The notes under the pieces are model-generated. The model worked only from the letters and a program-made list of their open reading frames with translations, ran no database searches and was not told the DNA's origin. The position numbers and the translations under genes were made by a program. Of a stretch of DNA of 64,000 nt, positions 52,733-63,621 are shown piece by piece (within the stretch, counting starts at the first letter, position 1; each line of letters starts with the position of its first letter). The stretch comes from an uncultured Alphaproteobacteria bacterium (GTDB taxonomy: Bacteria > Pseudomonadota > Alphaproteobacteria > Thalassobaculales > Thalassobaculaceae): assembly GCA_937776645.1 (NCBI GenBank), contig CALMRI010000029.1:1-64000 (forward strand), in the 5' to 3' direction.

Positions 52733-55053
52733 GGACGGGAAACAAATCTGGCGATGACTTTCTTGTCACCAGCCTTATCGAAGGCGATATCGAGCTTGTC
52801 ACCATCGGCGACGCTTACCGTCCCCATACCAAATTTCTGGTGAAACACTCGGTCGCCCGGCGCGAACGAGATGACGCCAGAGCGATCCACGAGCTTGCCC
52901 TTGCCATCCAGGGTTGGCGCCTTGGCGGTGCTCGACCCGCCGCGCCGGCGAAAGCCTGGGCCATAGCGACCCCGAGGATTGCCCTGGCCGCCACCATGGC
53001 CAGCGCCGGGAGCCAACACCTCGGGCTCGTCCCAAAGGTTGCTCCCCCCGAATCCAGAGCCAGAACCCGACCGCCCGCCATAAAGACCGCTTTCGGTAAT
53101 CAGCTCGATATGCTCTTGCGGGATCTCGCCGACGAAACGCGACGAGATCGCGCTTTGCCAGCTGCCATAGAGCCGGCGGTTGGCGGCGAAGCTAATTTCC
53201 ACCGCCTGGCGCGCACGGGTCAGGCCGACATAGGCCAGCCGGCGCTCCTCCTCCAGACCGACGGCGCCGTTTTCATCCAGCGCGCGCTGGTTCGGGAACA
53301 CCCCCTCTTCCCAACCCGGCAGAAAGATGACGTCGAATTCCAGTCCCTTGGAGGCATGCAGGGTCATCAGGCTGACCTGATCACCGTTGTTGGTCTCGGC
53401 ATTTTCCATCACCAGACTAATATGCTCCAGGAACCCGCCCAGGCTCTCGAATTCCTCCAGCGCGCTCACCAGTTCCTTCAGGTTTTCCAGGCGTCCCTGT
53501 GCTTCCGGCGCCTTGTCGGCCTGCAGCATGCCGGTATAGCCGGACTCGTCCAGGACCACCCCGGCGAGATCGGTGAGCTCCTCCGTCTCGGCCAGCGAGC
53601 GCCAGCGCTGAAAATCCTGGGCCAATTTGACCAAGGCTCGGCGCGCGGCGGGGCGTAACTCATCGGTCTGGATGATCTTGTTGACCGCCGACCAGAACGA
53701 GATCTGCTCGGCCCGGGCGAGATGGTGAACGGTCTGCAGGCTGGCCGCGCCGATGCCGCGTTTTGGGATGTTGATGATCCGCTCGAAGGCCAAATCGTCG
53801 TCTGGCTGATTAATCACCCGGAGATAAGCGACGGCATCGCGGATCTCCTTGCGCTCATAAAAGCGCGAACCGCCAACCACCTGGTAAGGCACGCCAAGGG
53901 TGAGGAAGCGCTCCTCAAACTCGCGGGTCTGAAAGCCGGCCCGGACCAGAATCGCCATCTGCCGCAGCGGCGTGCCCTTGCGTTGGCGCGTCTCGATCTG
54001 CTCGCCGACGACCCTGGCTTCCTCCTCCCCATCCCAGACGCCGCGCAGTATCAACGGCTCCCCCTCCTCGCCGTCGGTCCACAAGGTCTTACCAAGGCGC
54101 CCCTCGTTATGGGCGATCAGACCCGAGGCGGCAGCCAACACCCGCGAGGTCGAGCGGTAATTCTGCTCCAACCGGATCACCTCGGCACCGGGGAAATCTT
54201 GCTCGAATTTCAAGATATTGCCGACCTCGGCGCCGCGCCAGCCATAGATTGACTGATCGTCATCGCCGACGCAGCAGATGTTGCGCCGACCCTGGGCCAG
54301 CAGCCGCAGCCACAGATACTGTGCGACATTCGTATCTTGGTATTCATCAACCAAGATATGGGTGAACCGGTTCTGATAGATCTGCAATACGTCCGGATGC
54401 TCTTGGAACAGGGTCAGACAATGCAGTAACAGATCGCCAAAATCAGCGGCGTTCAAGATCAGCAACCGGTCCTGATACTGGGCGTAGATCTCGGGCAGCT
54501 TGCCGCCGGCCAGGTCGCCAGACTCGCTGCGGGCGACCTTGTCCGGGGTCAGCCCCCGATCTTTCCAGCGCTGTATCACCCCCATCAGCAGCCGGGCTGG
54601 CCATTTCTTGTCGTCGATCTCCTCGGCCTGCAGCAGTTGCTTCAGCAGCCGGACCTGATCATCGGCGTCCAGGATGGTGAAATTCGATTGCAGTCCTACC
54701 AATTCCGCATGCCGGCGCAGCAGTCGGGCGCAAAGCGCGTGAAAGGTGCCAAGCCAGATCTGCTCGGCCATTGGCCCGATGATCACCGCCACCCGATCGA
54801 GCATCTCGCGGGCCGCTTTGTTGGTGAAGGTGACGGCCAGCACCGACCACGGCTTGGCGGCGCCGCTGGCCAGCAGATAGGCAATCCGGGTGGTCAGCAC
54901 CCGGGTCTTGCCTGTACCCGCCCCGGCCAGCACTAGGACCGGGCCAGCCTGAACCTCGACCGCCTGGCGTTGCATCGCGTTGAGCCCAGCCAGATAGCGC
55001 TCGATCGGTGGCGGCGCATCGGCGCGCGGGGGGAACGGGGAAGCTTCCGACAT
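52729..55053 (-). CDS. uvrD: UvrD/PcrA-type ATP-dependent DNA helicase
   Basis: 774 residues. SF1A helicase: Q-motif LNAMQRQAV, Walker A LAGAGTGKTRVLTTRIAYLL (about 42-60), Walker B DEYQDTN (near 232), GDDDQSIYGWRGAE, motif IV LEQNYRST, MTLHASKGLEFDVIFLPGWE and VGLTRAR. The end (residues about 725-774, APGDRVFHQKFGMGTVSVAD) is the PcrA/UvrD C-terminal SH3/Tudor-like domain that binds RNA polymerase. It unwinds DNA in repair and replication restart. Followed by prmA with a 4-base overlap. Confidence 0.95.
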   Translation of the reverse strand: MSEASPFPPRADAPPPIERYLAGLNAMQRQAVEVQAGPVLVLAGAGTGKTRVLTTRIAYLLASGAAKPWSVLAVTFTNKAAREMLDRVAVIIGPMAEQIWLGTFHALCARLLRRHAELVGLQSNFTILDADDQVRLLKQLLQAEEIDDKKWPARLLMGVIQRWKDRGLTPDKVARSESGDLAGGKLPEIYAQYQDRLLILNAADFGDLLLHCLTLFQEHPDVLQIYQNRFTHILVDEYQDTNVAQYLWLRLLAQGRRNICCVGDDDQSIYGWRGAEVGNILKFEQDFPGAEVIRLEQNYRSTSRVLAAASGLIAHNEGRLGKTLWTDGEEGEPLILRGVWDGEEEARVVGEQIETRQRKGTPLRQMAILVRAGFQTREFEERFLTLGVPYQVVGGSRFYERKEIRDAVAYLRVINQPDDDLAFERIINIPKRGIGAASLQTVHHLARAEQISFWSAVNKIIQTDELRPAARRALVKLAQDFQRWRSLAETEELTDLAGVVLDESGYTGMLQADKAPEAQGRLENLKELVSALEEFESLGGFLEHISLVMENAETNNGDQVSLMTLHASKGLEFDVIFLPGWEEGVFPNQRALDENGAVGLEEERRLAYVGLTRARQAVEISFAANRRLYGSWQSAISSRFVGEIPQEHIELITESGLYGGRSGSGSGFGGSNLWDEPEVLAPGAGHGGGQGNPRGRYGPGFRRRGGSSTAKAPTLDGKGKLVDRSGVISFAPGDRVFHQKFGMGTVSVADGDKLDIAFDKAGDKKVIARFVSRP

Positions 55054-55248
55054 GGGTCTCGCTCAATCCTCGCTCAATCCATGGCCGCGCGAACTCGATC
55101 GGCGCGGCGGTTTATTATCATCCATCATAAAGAAGTCACCGGCCCGCACAAAACCCAACACCAAGAACCGCCGGCCACTGGCTTTCCAGCGCCAACGTTG
55201 GGCCTAGCGTCGCTTGCGAAAGCAGCGAATCGCCAACGCCCAAAGCGG

Positions 55249-57018
55249 TCAATGTTCCTCGGCGCGCAGCCTTGCAAGGGTCTGGGCATAGGCGCTTTCG
55301 GCCCGCATGACGTCGATTTCATGCAGGCAACCGACAAGCCGCCGGTTGTTGGCGTTGTCTAGTACTGCCAGCAGGGAATCCTCGGTCGACGAGAACATTT
55401 CCACGGCCCGGTCCAAGGCGTCATCGCGGTACACGAAAAGCCCGCTCGCTTGAATCAGTTCGGCGACGGACCGGCCTTCGTCGCGGCTGGCATCGAAAGC
55501 CAGGTCGCCCAGGTCCGAGAGCATCAACCGCCCTGCATAGGCTTCATCGATTTGGACAAAAACCCGGCCATGGGGCGCCTCAAGCAGATTGGCGCGCAAG
55601 GCCGACAGCCCCTCATGCCCCAGCATCACCACGTGATCGTCGCGCATCAGATCGCCCGCGCAAACAGTCTGCAAGGCGCCAACATCGTGGCCACCATCCA
55701 AACTCACTCCCCGGCGGGCCAGCATGGTGAGAAAAAACGACGGGCCGTGCAGCGATCGGGTGAAAATCATTGCCGCGACCACGGCGATCAAAAGCGCGAT
55801 GGTCAGACGATAATCCCCCGTCAACTCGAAGATCATGAAGGTGGTCGAGATCGGCGCTCCGAAAACCGCCGCCGCGACCGCGCCCATGCCGATGATCGTA
55901 TAGGCGCCGAGCGACGATGTAGCATCGGGAAATGACATCTCGGCGATATAGCCAAAGGCACCGCCTAGCATGGCACCGATGAACAGCGACGGGCTGAACA
56001 CACCGCCACCAAATCCCGACCCCAGGCAAATTACCGTCGCCAATAGCTTCAACGCCGCCAGGGTCACCAGCATAGCCAGGAGATACTCGCCGTCCAACGC
56101 CCGGTTGGTGGCTTCATAGCCGACCCCGAGGATCTCGGGAAACCAAAGCGCCAGCACCCCGATCACCAGTCCGCCAACCGCCGGCGACGCCCAGCCGGGG
56201 ATCCTCAGTCGGACATGCACCGCCTGGACCAGCGGCACCAAGCGGATGAAGGCAACGGCGATGATCGCCGCGGCCACGCCGAGCAGCGCGAAGGCCGGCA
56301 TCTCCAAATACGACGAGATCTCATGGCCGGCGATGATGAAGGCTGGAGAATCGCCGAAATAGAGTCGCGCGACCACAGTGCCGGTCACCGAGGCGATCGC
56401 CACCGGCGCGAAGGCCGGCAGGGCGATGTGGCCGATGATCAACTCATGGGCAAAGAACACGCCGGCGAAGGGGGCGTTGAACGACGCGGCGATCGCCGCC
56501 GCCGCACCGGCTCCGAGCATGATTCGGGTCTGCGAACGATCAAGCTTGAAAAGCCTTCCCAGGGAGCTGGCCAACACCCCGCCCAAATGGATCGCCGGGC
56601 CTTCCCGACCAACCGAGGCGCCGCTGCCGATCGACACCGCGCTGATCAGCGCCGACAGCATTCCGTCCGCCAAGGTCATCCGACCGCCATGAATCGCGCT
56701 GGCCTCGATCACCTCCGCGACCCCGTGTGGTCGTTGATCGCGCAGCGCGAACTTCACCAACAACCCAACCACCAAACCGCCGACGGTCGGCGCCAGGACC
56801 ACCCGCCAAGCCGGCAGCGACGCCACCACGGAAGCAGCGTTTTCAGACGAAAACCCGGAAAAGCCCAGCTGGACCAGGTCAATCAACTCCCGGAGCAGCA
56901 CCCCGCCGAACCCGGCGACCGCCCCCACCGCTAGCGCCAGCACCGATAGCCGAAGCTCCTGATCCCCGAAGACGCGGCCAAGCCGCGAACAGATCCGGCC
57001 CCATAGCTGACCCTGCAT
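55249..57018 (-). CDS. ClC-family chloride channel/transporter with CBS domains
   Basis: 589 residues. ClC membrane core: helix D/E-F Cl- selectivity motifs SIGSGASVGREGPAIHLG (about 129-146, gating Glu in GREGP) and GSGFGGGVFSPSLFIGAMLG (GxFxP type). The helix N region has LTGDYRLTIALLI. About ten hydrophobic segments are visible to residue 440. The C-terminal 150 residues contain a CBS pair (LMRDDHVVMLGHEGLSALRA ... RDDALDRAVEMFSSTEDSLL). It moves chloride (channel or H+/Cl- antiporter) across the inner membrane. Leftward, separated from the helicase gene by 195 bases. Confidence 0.93.
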   Translation of the reverse strand: MQGQLWGRICSRLGRVFGDQELRLSVLALAVGAVAGFGGVLLRELIDLVQLGFSGFSSENAASVVASLPAWRVVLAPTVGGLVVGLLVKFALRDQRPHGVAEVIEASAIHGGRMTLADGMLSALISAVSIGSGASVGREGPAIHLGGVLASSLGRLFKLDRSQTRIMLGAGAAAAIAASFNAPFAGVFFAHELIIGHIALPAFAPVAIASVTGTVVARLYFGDSPAFIIAGHEISSYLEMPAFALLGVAAAIIAVAFIRLVPLVQAVHVRLRIPGWASPAVGGLVIGVLALWFPEILGVGYEATNRALDGEYLLAMLVTLAALKLLATVICLGSGFGGGVFSPSLFIGAMLGGAFGYIAEMSFPDATSSLGAYTIIGMGAVAAAVFGAPISTTFMIFELTGDYRLTIALLIAVVAAMIFTRSLHGPSFFLTMLARRGVSLDGGHDVGALQTVCAGDLMRDDHVVMLGHEGLSALRANLLEAPHGRVFVQIDEAYAGRLMLSDLGDLAFDASRDEGRSVAELIQASGLFVYRDDALDRAVEMFSSTEDSLLAVLDNANNRRLVGCLHEIDVMRAESAYAQTLARLRAEEH

Positions 57019-57121
57019 CGAATTTTCCCTCCTAAGAACCGGAGAACGTTAGGATATACATGGCCCGTCGCTAACTGCAAAAACCTCGTGTACGAACACC
57101 GAAGCTGAAGGAAAACTCCCG

Positions 57122-57601
57122 ATGAATGTCAAAATTCGCCAAGCCGCCCTGGAGGATGCAGAAGTGGTGCACCGGTTGATCCAAGACCTCGCGGCGGTGC
57201 AAGGGCATGCCGCCTCGATGATATCCTCGATTGACGACATCCGACGCGATGGCTTTGGTCCTGCGGCACTGTTTCACGCAGTTTTGGCAGAGGAGGACGG
57301 GCAACCCCGGGGGCTAGCGCTGTATTTTTTCATCTACTCGACTTGGCAAGGTAGGCCCGCGCTTTATGTCGAGGACCTGATCGTCATCGATAGCGCGCGC
57401 GGCGGCGGGATCGGGCGGGCGTTGATGCAGGAACTCGCGCGGATCGCCGAGAAGCGAAATTGCTCAAAGCTCGAACTTAGCGTCAGCATCAAGAACACTG
57501 CCCGGGTTTTTTACGAACGTCTAGGATTAAGCCGCAAGGGCGATTGGGTTCCCTACACGATCAGCGGCGCCGCACTTGCCGCGTTGGCGGGCGGACAATA
57601 G
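57122..57601 (+). CDS. GNAT-family N-acetyltransferase
   Basis: 159 residues; ATG follows GGAAAA. Typical order: MNVKIRQAALEDAEVVHRLI (strand/helix 1), LALYFFIYSTWQGRPALYVE, the acetyl-CoA motif A VIDSARGGGIGRALMQELAR (RxxGIGxAL, about 91-110) and KLELSVSIKNTARVFYERLG. This size and the YSTWQGRP...LYVEDLIV pattern are seen in the diamine/spermidine acetyltransferase-like subgroup, so a polyamine substrate is possible (inference). Divergent from the ClC gene. From 57602 to 57863 nothing is recognisable. Confidence 0.88.
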   Translation: MNVKIRQAALEDAEVVHRLIQDLAAVQGHAASMISSIDDIRRDGFGPAALFHAVLAEEDGQPRGLALYFFIYSTWQGRPALYVEDLIVIDSARGGGIGRALMQELARIAEKRNCSKLELSVSIKNTARVFYERLGLSRKGDWVPYTISGAALAALAGGQ

Positions 57602-57863
57602 GAAGAAACTTATTTTTCAAATAATTTAGCAGTTCAATTCGATCAGGTGCACCCGTCGGAGGATCTGCCACAATATCAGACAAAATCCCGCCAATCGATT
57701 TCTCAACATCGTCGACGTTGCAGCCTTTATGAATGAAAGGCAGACAATCTTACTGAAGACTCTCGATGAGACTCCATAGTGCTACATTTCTGAGATTCCC
57801 CACCACCTGTTTGCATCAATTCTTCAGCCAAGCGCGCTGCTCACATTTCAACCCATTGACGGG

Positions 57864-58344
57864 TTATCGCCGAATGCTAATAACCCTTCCATGTTGCTTG
57901 GGCGGCGCGACACCTCGATGGTCCTCGCCCATCGCGGTGATCTTGGCTCGAATTTTTTCTGGTAACGCCACCGACCGGCGGGCCTGCAAGTCCACATGCA
58001 ACCCCATAAGTTCCGTCGTCGCCGCCAGATACCCCTCAGTTTAGTGGTACATCGCGTGGAACATGTGAAGCCGTTTTGCATCACTGTCGAGCAACAGCGT
58101 CGCGAAACACGACGGATCCCCCTCGCCAACCTCGCGGTCATTAGGTCATATGCGCCTCGACAATGAACATCGAGGCTTCGGTCCGGTGGCGATAGACCTC
58201 ACCAAGACCGAGGTGGTCGAGCACGGCGTCGCTCGCCTTGTCAAAGGCGACGCCGTAGAAACCAACATTCATATGTCCGTTGTAGTCGATCCACTCCCGT
58301 GAAACGCTCAACCGACAGACAGTGAAGGGTTTTAATGGATCCAT
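57864..58344 (-). pseudogene. Thioesterase (4-hydroxybenzoyl-CoA-thioesterase-like hot-dog fold), broken
   Basis: The ATG at 58344 opens MDPLKPFTVCRLSVSREWID, then YNGHMNVGFYGVAFDKASDA (hot-dog start) and ASMFIVEAHMT, a stop; the next frame continues DREVGEGDPSCFATLLLDSD, KRLHMFHAMYH, a stop, TEGYLAATTELMGLHVDLQA. It has a nonsense or frame break after 66 residues and a second stop, yet the remainder is conserved to the TAA at 57864. The break is recent or a sequence error. Confidence 0.75.
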
Positions 58345-58420
58345 TTTCGGAACTTAACGGCATTCAGCCTCCGCCGATAGCGGGAGCAAGTGCTTTTCTG
58401 CTAACCAGATTGATGAACGC

Positions 58421-59392
58421 GTGACACCTCTCGCCCTCCTCGCATCGCTCGGTCGCCATGGGACCCTGATCATGCCGCTGGGTGTGGTGATTGGCGTCTT
58501 GTTTCCAACCCTTAGCAACCTCTCGCGACCGCTCGCCGAGCCGCTTGTCTTGGCCATGTTCAGTCTCTCGATCTACCGGCTCGATCCAGCCGAGATCCGG
58601 GCTAGATTACGTCGGCCAACGACCATCGCGGTCGGCATTGCGTGGGTGCTGTTGGCCATACCGGTAGGGGTGTTCTGGCTTGGCGATCTGGCCGGGCTGC
58701 CTCGCGGTCTGCTAATCGTCCTCACCGCCTGGAGCGCCTGCCCGCCGCTGGTGTCTCTTCCCGGCCTGGCGCTGCTGCTTGGACTGGACGGCGCGGTCGC
58801 ACTATTGGTGATGATCGGCGCCACGGTGCTGTTACCGCTGAGCTTACCGATCGTGCTTTCGCTTCTGGTCGGTGACGGGTTCGGCTCCGATCCGGCGACG
58901 GTCGCCCAGCGCCTGCTGGTGATGGTGGCGATCTGTTGCCTAACCGGACAAGGAATTCGCCGACTGGTCGGCCATCAGCGCGCAACCGCGACAGCGGCGT
59001 CGACCGACGGCGTCCTGGTGGTGCTGATGCTGCTATTCGCAATCACAATCATGGGAGGATTGCACCAGGCGATCGAGTGGGCTCCCGGGGATATCCCACT
59101 CTTCGTAATCAGTGCGTTTCTGGCCAGCGCCGGCCTGCAATTGCTTACTGTCGGGATTTTTTACCGGCTTGCTCGACCCAGTGCCGCTGCCATAGCATTG
59201 GCCAGCGGAAATCGGAACTTCGCCCTGTTGCTGCCAGCCGTGGGCGATAATCTCTCGGCCGACATGTGGTTGTTTCTGGCTATCGTGCAATTCCCGATCT
59301 ACATCCTGCCGGCGCTTTCAAAACCGCTCTATCGTCTATATTGCGCCAAGCCACCACCTCGGGGCGCAGAAAACCAAGACAACGGCCGCTAA
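58421..59392 (+). CDS. Bile-acid:sodium-symporter (BASS)-like membrane transporter
   Basis: About 323 residues with nine to ten hydrophobic segments across the whole length (first at residues 16-35, LIMPLGVVIGVLFPTLSNLS). The motif ALASGNRNFALLLPAVGDN (about 271-289) is the BASS signature (xxxSGNRN). The start is GTG-like at about 58420-58421. It may import an organic acid or sterol with Na+ or H+. It is divergent from the thioesterase relic, by a gap of about 75 bases, a neighbour that could act on the same aromatic acids (inference). Confidence 0.82.
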   Translation: MTPLALLASLGRHGTLIMPLGVVIGVLFPTLSNLSRPLAEPLVLAMFSLSIYRLDPAEIRARLRRPTTIAVGIAWVLLAIPVGVFWLGDLAGLPRGLLIVLTAWSACPPLVSLPGLALLLGLDGAVALLVMIGATVLLPLSLPIVLSLLVGDGFGSDPATVAQRLLVMVAICCLTGQGIRRLVGHQRATATAASTDGVLVVLMLLFAITIMGGLHQAIEWAPGDIPLFVISAFLASAGLQLLTVGIFYRLARPSAAAIALASGNRNFALLLPAVGDNLSADMWLFLAIVQFPIYILPALSKPLYRLYCAKPPPRGAENQDNGR

Positions 59393-59853
59393 TATCCCTA
59401 TTCTCCGGCGTCATCGGATAGGGTCGATCACAGCTTAAAAGCCGCCCTGGCGGGTATCAAAAATAGGCATTAAAAACACTAATCGAAAAACGGTACGCCC
59501 TGGTGCAAACTTCGATCAACCACGTTAAAAGACATGGTAACCTAGGGACTTGGCGGCGACGGGCTACGCTTTTCGTTCTAACCTTGATCGCCACGGCGGG
59601 CCGCCTTTGGGCCCAAGGCAAGGGGTTTCGGATCTTTGCTCTGAAGGGCGACGCCAGAAAAATTTCCAGGAGGCGGCTCAACTGTTAAAGGAGACCGGTG
59701 CCTCGCGGCGGACCTCCGAGGAAACGCTGGAAATTCGCAAAATCGCATACAAAATGCGCGGCGAGGCGCATGCGCTGTATTGTCGGACCTAGATCGACCA
59801 CCAAGCTAGGTAAGCCCCGGCTTTATTGTGTCGTCGGGATGTCGTAATGGTGA

Positions 59854-59879
59854 CGTCGGGCTCATGCGATAGCCCGACG
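59854..59879. other. Hairpin in the gene-free gap before mlaA
   Basis: A 9-bp stem CGTCGGGCT/AGCCCGACG (59854-59862, 59871-59879, 8-base loop) without a U-run lies in the 59393-60079 gap. That gap also contains a short frame (59550-59792) with no family match, which I do not call. Role unknown. Confidence 0.35.
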
Positions 59880-60079
59880 CACGCGGTGAATTCAGCTTTC
59901 GCGACGCCTTCCAAAACCGCGCTATTTTTGCACCTACGATCCTTTTAGCGCACGCCCCGAACCGGCCACCCACTGGCCATGCCAAGAGGCTTATGCTAGG
60001 TCCTTGGCGTAGTAGAGTTTCCAGAGTAATTTCCGACCCTGTCGGACTTTGGTTCAACGAATATCGAGGTCGCCCTGCG

Positions 60080-60934
60080 ATGCAAGCGGCAAGTCATCTA
60101 AAGTCGACCGGGAAACCCGATGCGGCGGGGCCGGAAGCGAAGGCGACGCTGAAACGCTGGTCGCGTATCGGCCCTGCTTTGGTGGGCGCCGCGATGCTTG
60201 GCGCCTGCGCCTCGGCGAGTTCCGATGGCGCCGGTGATCCGCTGGAGCCGATGAACCGGGCCGTCTTTGTGGTCAATGACGTACTCGATCAAGTGGTTCT
60301 GAGGCCCGTTTCCTATGTCTACAAGGAAGCGCTTCCGGATCCGATTAAAGACGTGGTGAGGAATTTCCTCCGGTGGCTAAAATCCCCAGTGATTCTGGCC
60401 AATGATTTCCTCCAGGGCAATTTCGCTCACGCAAAAGTGACCTCGGCGCGGTTACTGGTCAACGGCGCCTTGTTCGGGACCGTCGAAATCGCCGAAGGCC
60501 TTGGCCTGCCGTATCGCGAGGAAGACTTTGGCCAGACCCTGGGTGTACATGGGGTGAGCGAGGGCGCCTATCTGATGCTGCCGCTGCTCGGTCCTTCGAA
60601 CGTTCGCGATACCGTTGGCTTGCTCATCGACTATTTCGTCGACCCGTTCAGCTATCTCGACCGGCGGGGCCTCAGGCAATCCGTTGGAATCGGTCGCGGG
60701 GCAATCCAGGCGGTGAATTTCAGGGCGGAAAATTTTGACCGGATCGATGGTCTGCGATCCTACTCGATCGACTACTACGCCAAGGTGCGAGCGATCTATC
60801 GCCAGCAGCGCAAGGCTGCTATCAATAACGGGGTTATCTCGATCGACGACTCCACACCTGATCTCTCGGAAGAGTTCAACCGCCAGCTGCCGACCCCGGA
60901 AGCCGAAGCGCCGTTGAGCAAACCCGGTGGCTAA
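60080..60934 (+). CDS. mlaA: MlaA (VacJ) outer-membrane lipid-asymmetry lipoprotein
   Basis: 284 residues from the ATG at 60080; upstream in-frame start at 59993 is less likely. A lipobox LGAC places the acylated Cys at about residue 43 after a hydrophobic core (ALVGAAML); the unusually long N-terminus contains KRW near 25. Family motifs: DPLEPMNRAVFVVNDVLDQV, PIKDVVRNFLRWLKSPVILA, LLVNGALFGTVEIAEGLGLP and LMLPLLGPSNVRDTVGLLID. It removes phospholipids from the outer leaflet and passes them to MlaC. It is followed in the same direction by mlaC (54-base gap). The mlaFED importer is not in the window. Confidence 0.92.
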   Translation: MQAASHLKSTGKPDAAGPEAKATLKRWSRIGPALVGAAMLGACASASSDGAGDPLEPMNRAVFVVNDVLDQVVLRPVSYVYKEALPDPIKDVVRNFLRWLKSPVILANDFLQGNFAHAKVTSARLLVNGALFGTVEIAEGLGLPYREEDFGQTLGVHGVSEGAYLMLPLLGPSNVRDTVGLLIDYFVDPFSYLDRRGLRQSVGIGRGAIQAVNFRAENFDRIDGLRSYSIDYYAKVRAIYRQQRKAAINNGVISIDDSTPDLSEEFNRQLPTPEAEAPLSKPGG

Positions 60935-60987
60935 ATCCCTATCTTCGGTAAAATAAGCGGACCTCGGTAAAGCAATCGGGAATAGTC

Positions 60988-61623
60988 ATGGTTAGGCTGC
61001 AGGCGTTTTCGCGGATCATCCTCACGTCGTTGATGTTGGCCAGTGCCTTGAGCGCTCCAGCGAGCGCCAACAGCGAAGGCCCACGCGCCGAGAGCTTCAT
61101 CAACACGCTAAGCATCAAGGCGATTGCACTGGTCTCAGACAAGGTGGCCAGTTCCGAATTCAAGCGTCAGGGATTTGCTGAGCTGTTGAAACAGAGTTTC
61201 GATATGGACTGGATCGGCCAGTTCGTGCTGGGCCGAAATTGGAATTTCGCCACCCCGGAACAACGGACCGAATACCTGCGATTGTTCGAGGAAATCATCG
61301 TCTACACCTACTCCAAGCGGTTCAACGATTATTCCGGCCACCAGGTCCGGGTGGGGGGCCACCAGCTTGGTAGACGTCATTATATCTTCGTCAAATCACG
61401 GATCTTCGAACCGGCCCGCGCGGGTTCGGGCATCAATGTCACCTGGCGGCTACTGCCCAAGGCCGAAAGCTTCAAGATTGTTGATGTGGTGATCGAGGGC
61501 GTGAGCATGGGGATCACCCAGCGCAACGAGTATAACTCGGTCATTCAGCGCAATGGCGGCAAGATCGACGCGCTGGTCGAGGCGATGCGCGAGAATCTCG
61601 AAACCCTGCGCAGCTCCCCCTAA
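60988..61623 (+). CDS. mlaC: MlaC (Ttg2D) phospholipid-binding periplasmic protein
   Basis: 211 residues, ATG after GGGAAT. Signal peptide MVRLQAFSRIILTSLMLASA with cleavage near ASA (about residue 27). MlaC features: FINTLSIKAIALVSDKVASS (helix), FKRQGFAELLKQSFDMDWIG, FVLGRNWNFATPEQRTEYLR, FEEIIVYTYSKRFNDY and a C-terminal SMGITQRNEYNSVIQRNGGK. The protein shuttles phospholipids from MlaA back to the inner-membrane transporter. It is convergent with ettA (1-base gap at 61625). Confidence 0.93.
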   Translation: MVRLQAFSRIILTSLMLASALSAPASANSEGPRAESFINTLSIKAIALVSDKVASSEFKRQGFAELLKQSFDMDWIGQFVLGRNWNFATPEQRTEYLRLFEEIIVYTYSKRFNDYSGHQVRVGGHQLGRRHYIFVKSRIFEPARAGSGINVTWRLLPKAESFKIVDVVIEGVSMGITQRNEYNSVIQRNGGKIDALVEAMRENLETLRSSP

Positions 61624-61624
61624 T

Positions 61625-63307
<1,683 letters not shown>

Positions 63308-63621
63308 CGGCTGCTCCGGGTATTCGGTGTGCGAGTTGGCGGCGGCGCGGAATACGCGCGGCACCGGCGCAGAGTTTCTAGCGGGGAACACGAGCCGGTG
63401 CAATGGAAGGGGCAGTTTGAAGCGTGGTTTGGCGGGCCAGAGCCCGATTCCCAATAACACCTTTTCCTTCCGTCACCCCCCGTTTTCTTTCGTCACTCCG
63501 CCACCGCCAGTCCAATCGAAGGCGCAGCAACCATTCGATCCACCCGTGCGGTTGCTAGCGCCGGAGAAATGGGTCTCGACGTGCGTCGGGATGACCGTTT
63601 TTAGCGGCAAGTGACGGTTAA

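Noticed and set aside
56215-56934. Plus-strand frame of 239 codons
   Set aside because: Antisense shadow of the ClC channel gene, very rich in Arg/Asp/His.
59550-59792. 80-codon plus-strand frame before mlaA
   Set aside because: No ribosome site, no family match, and the frame overlaps another equally poor frame.
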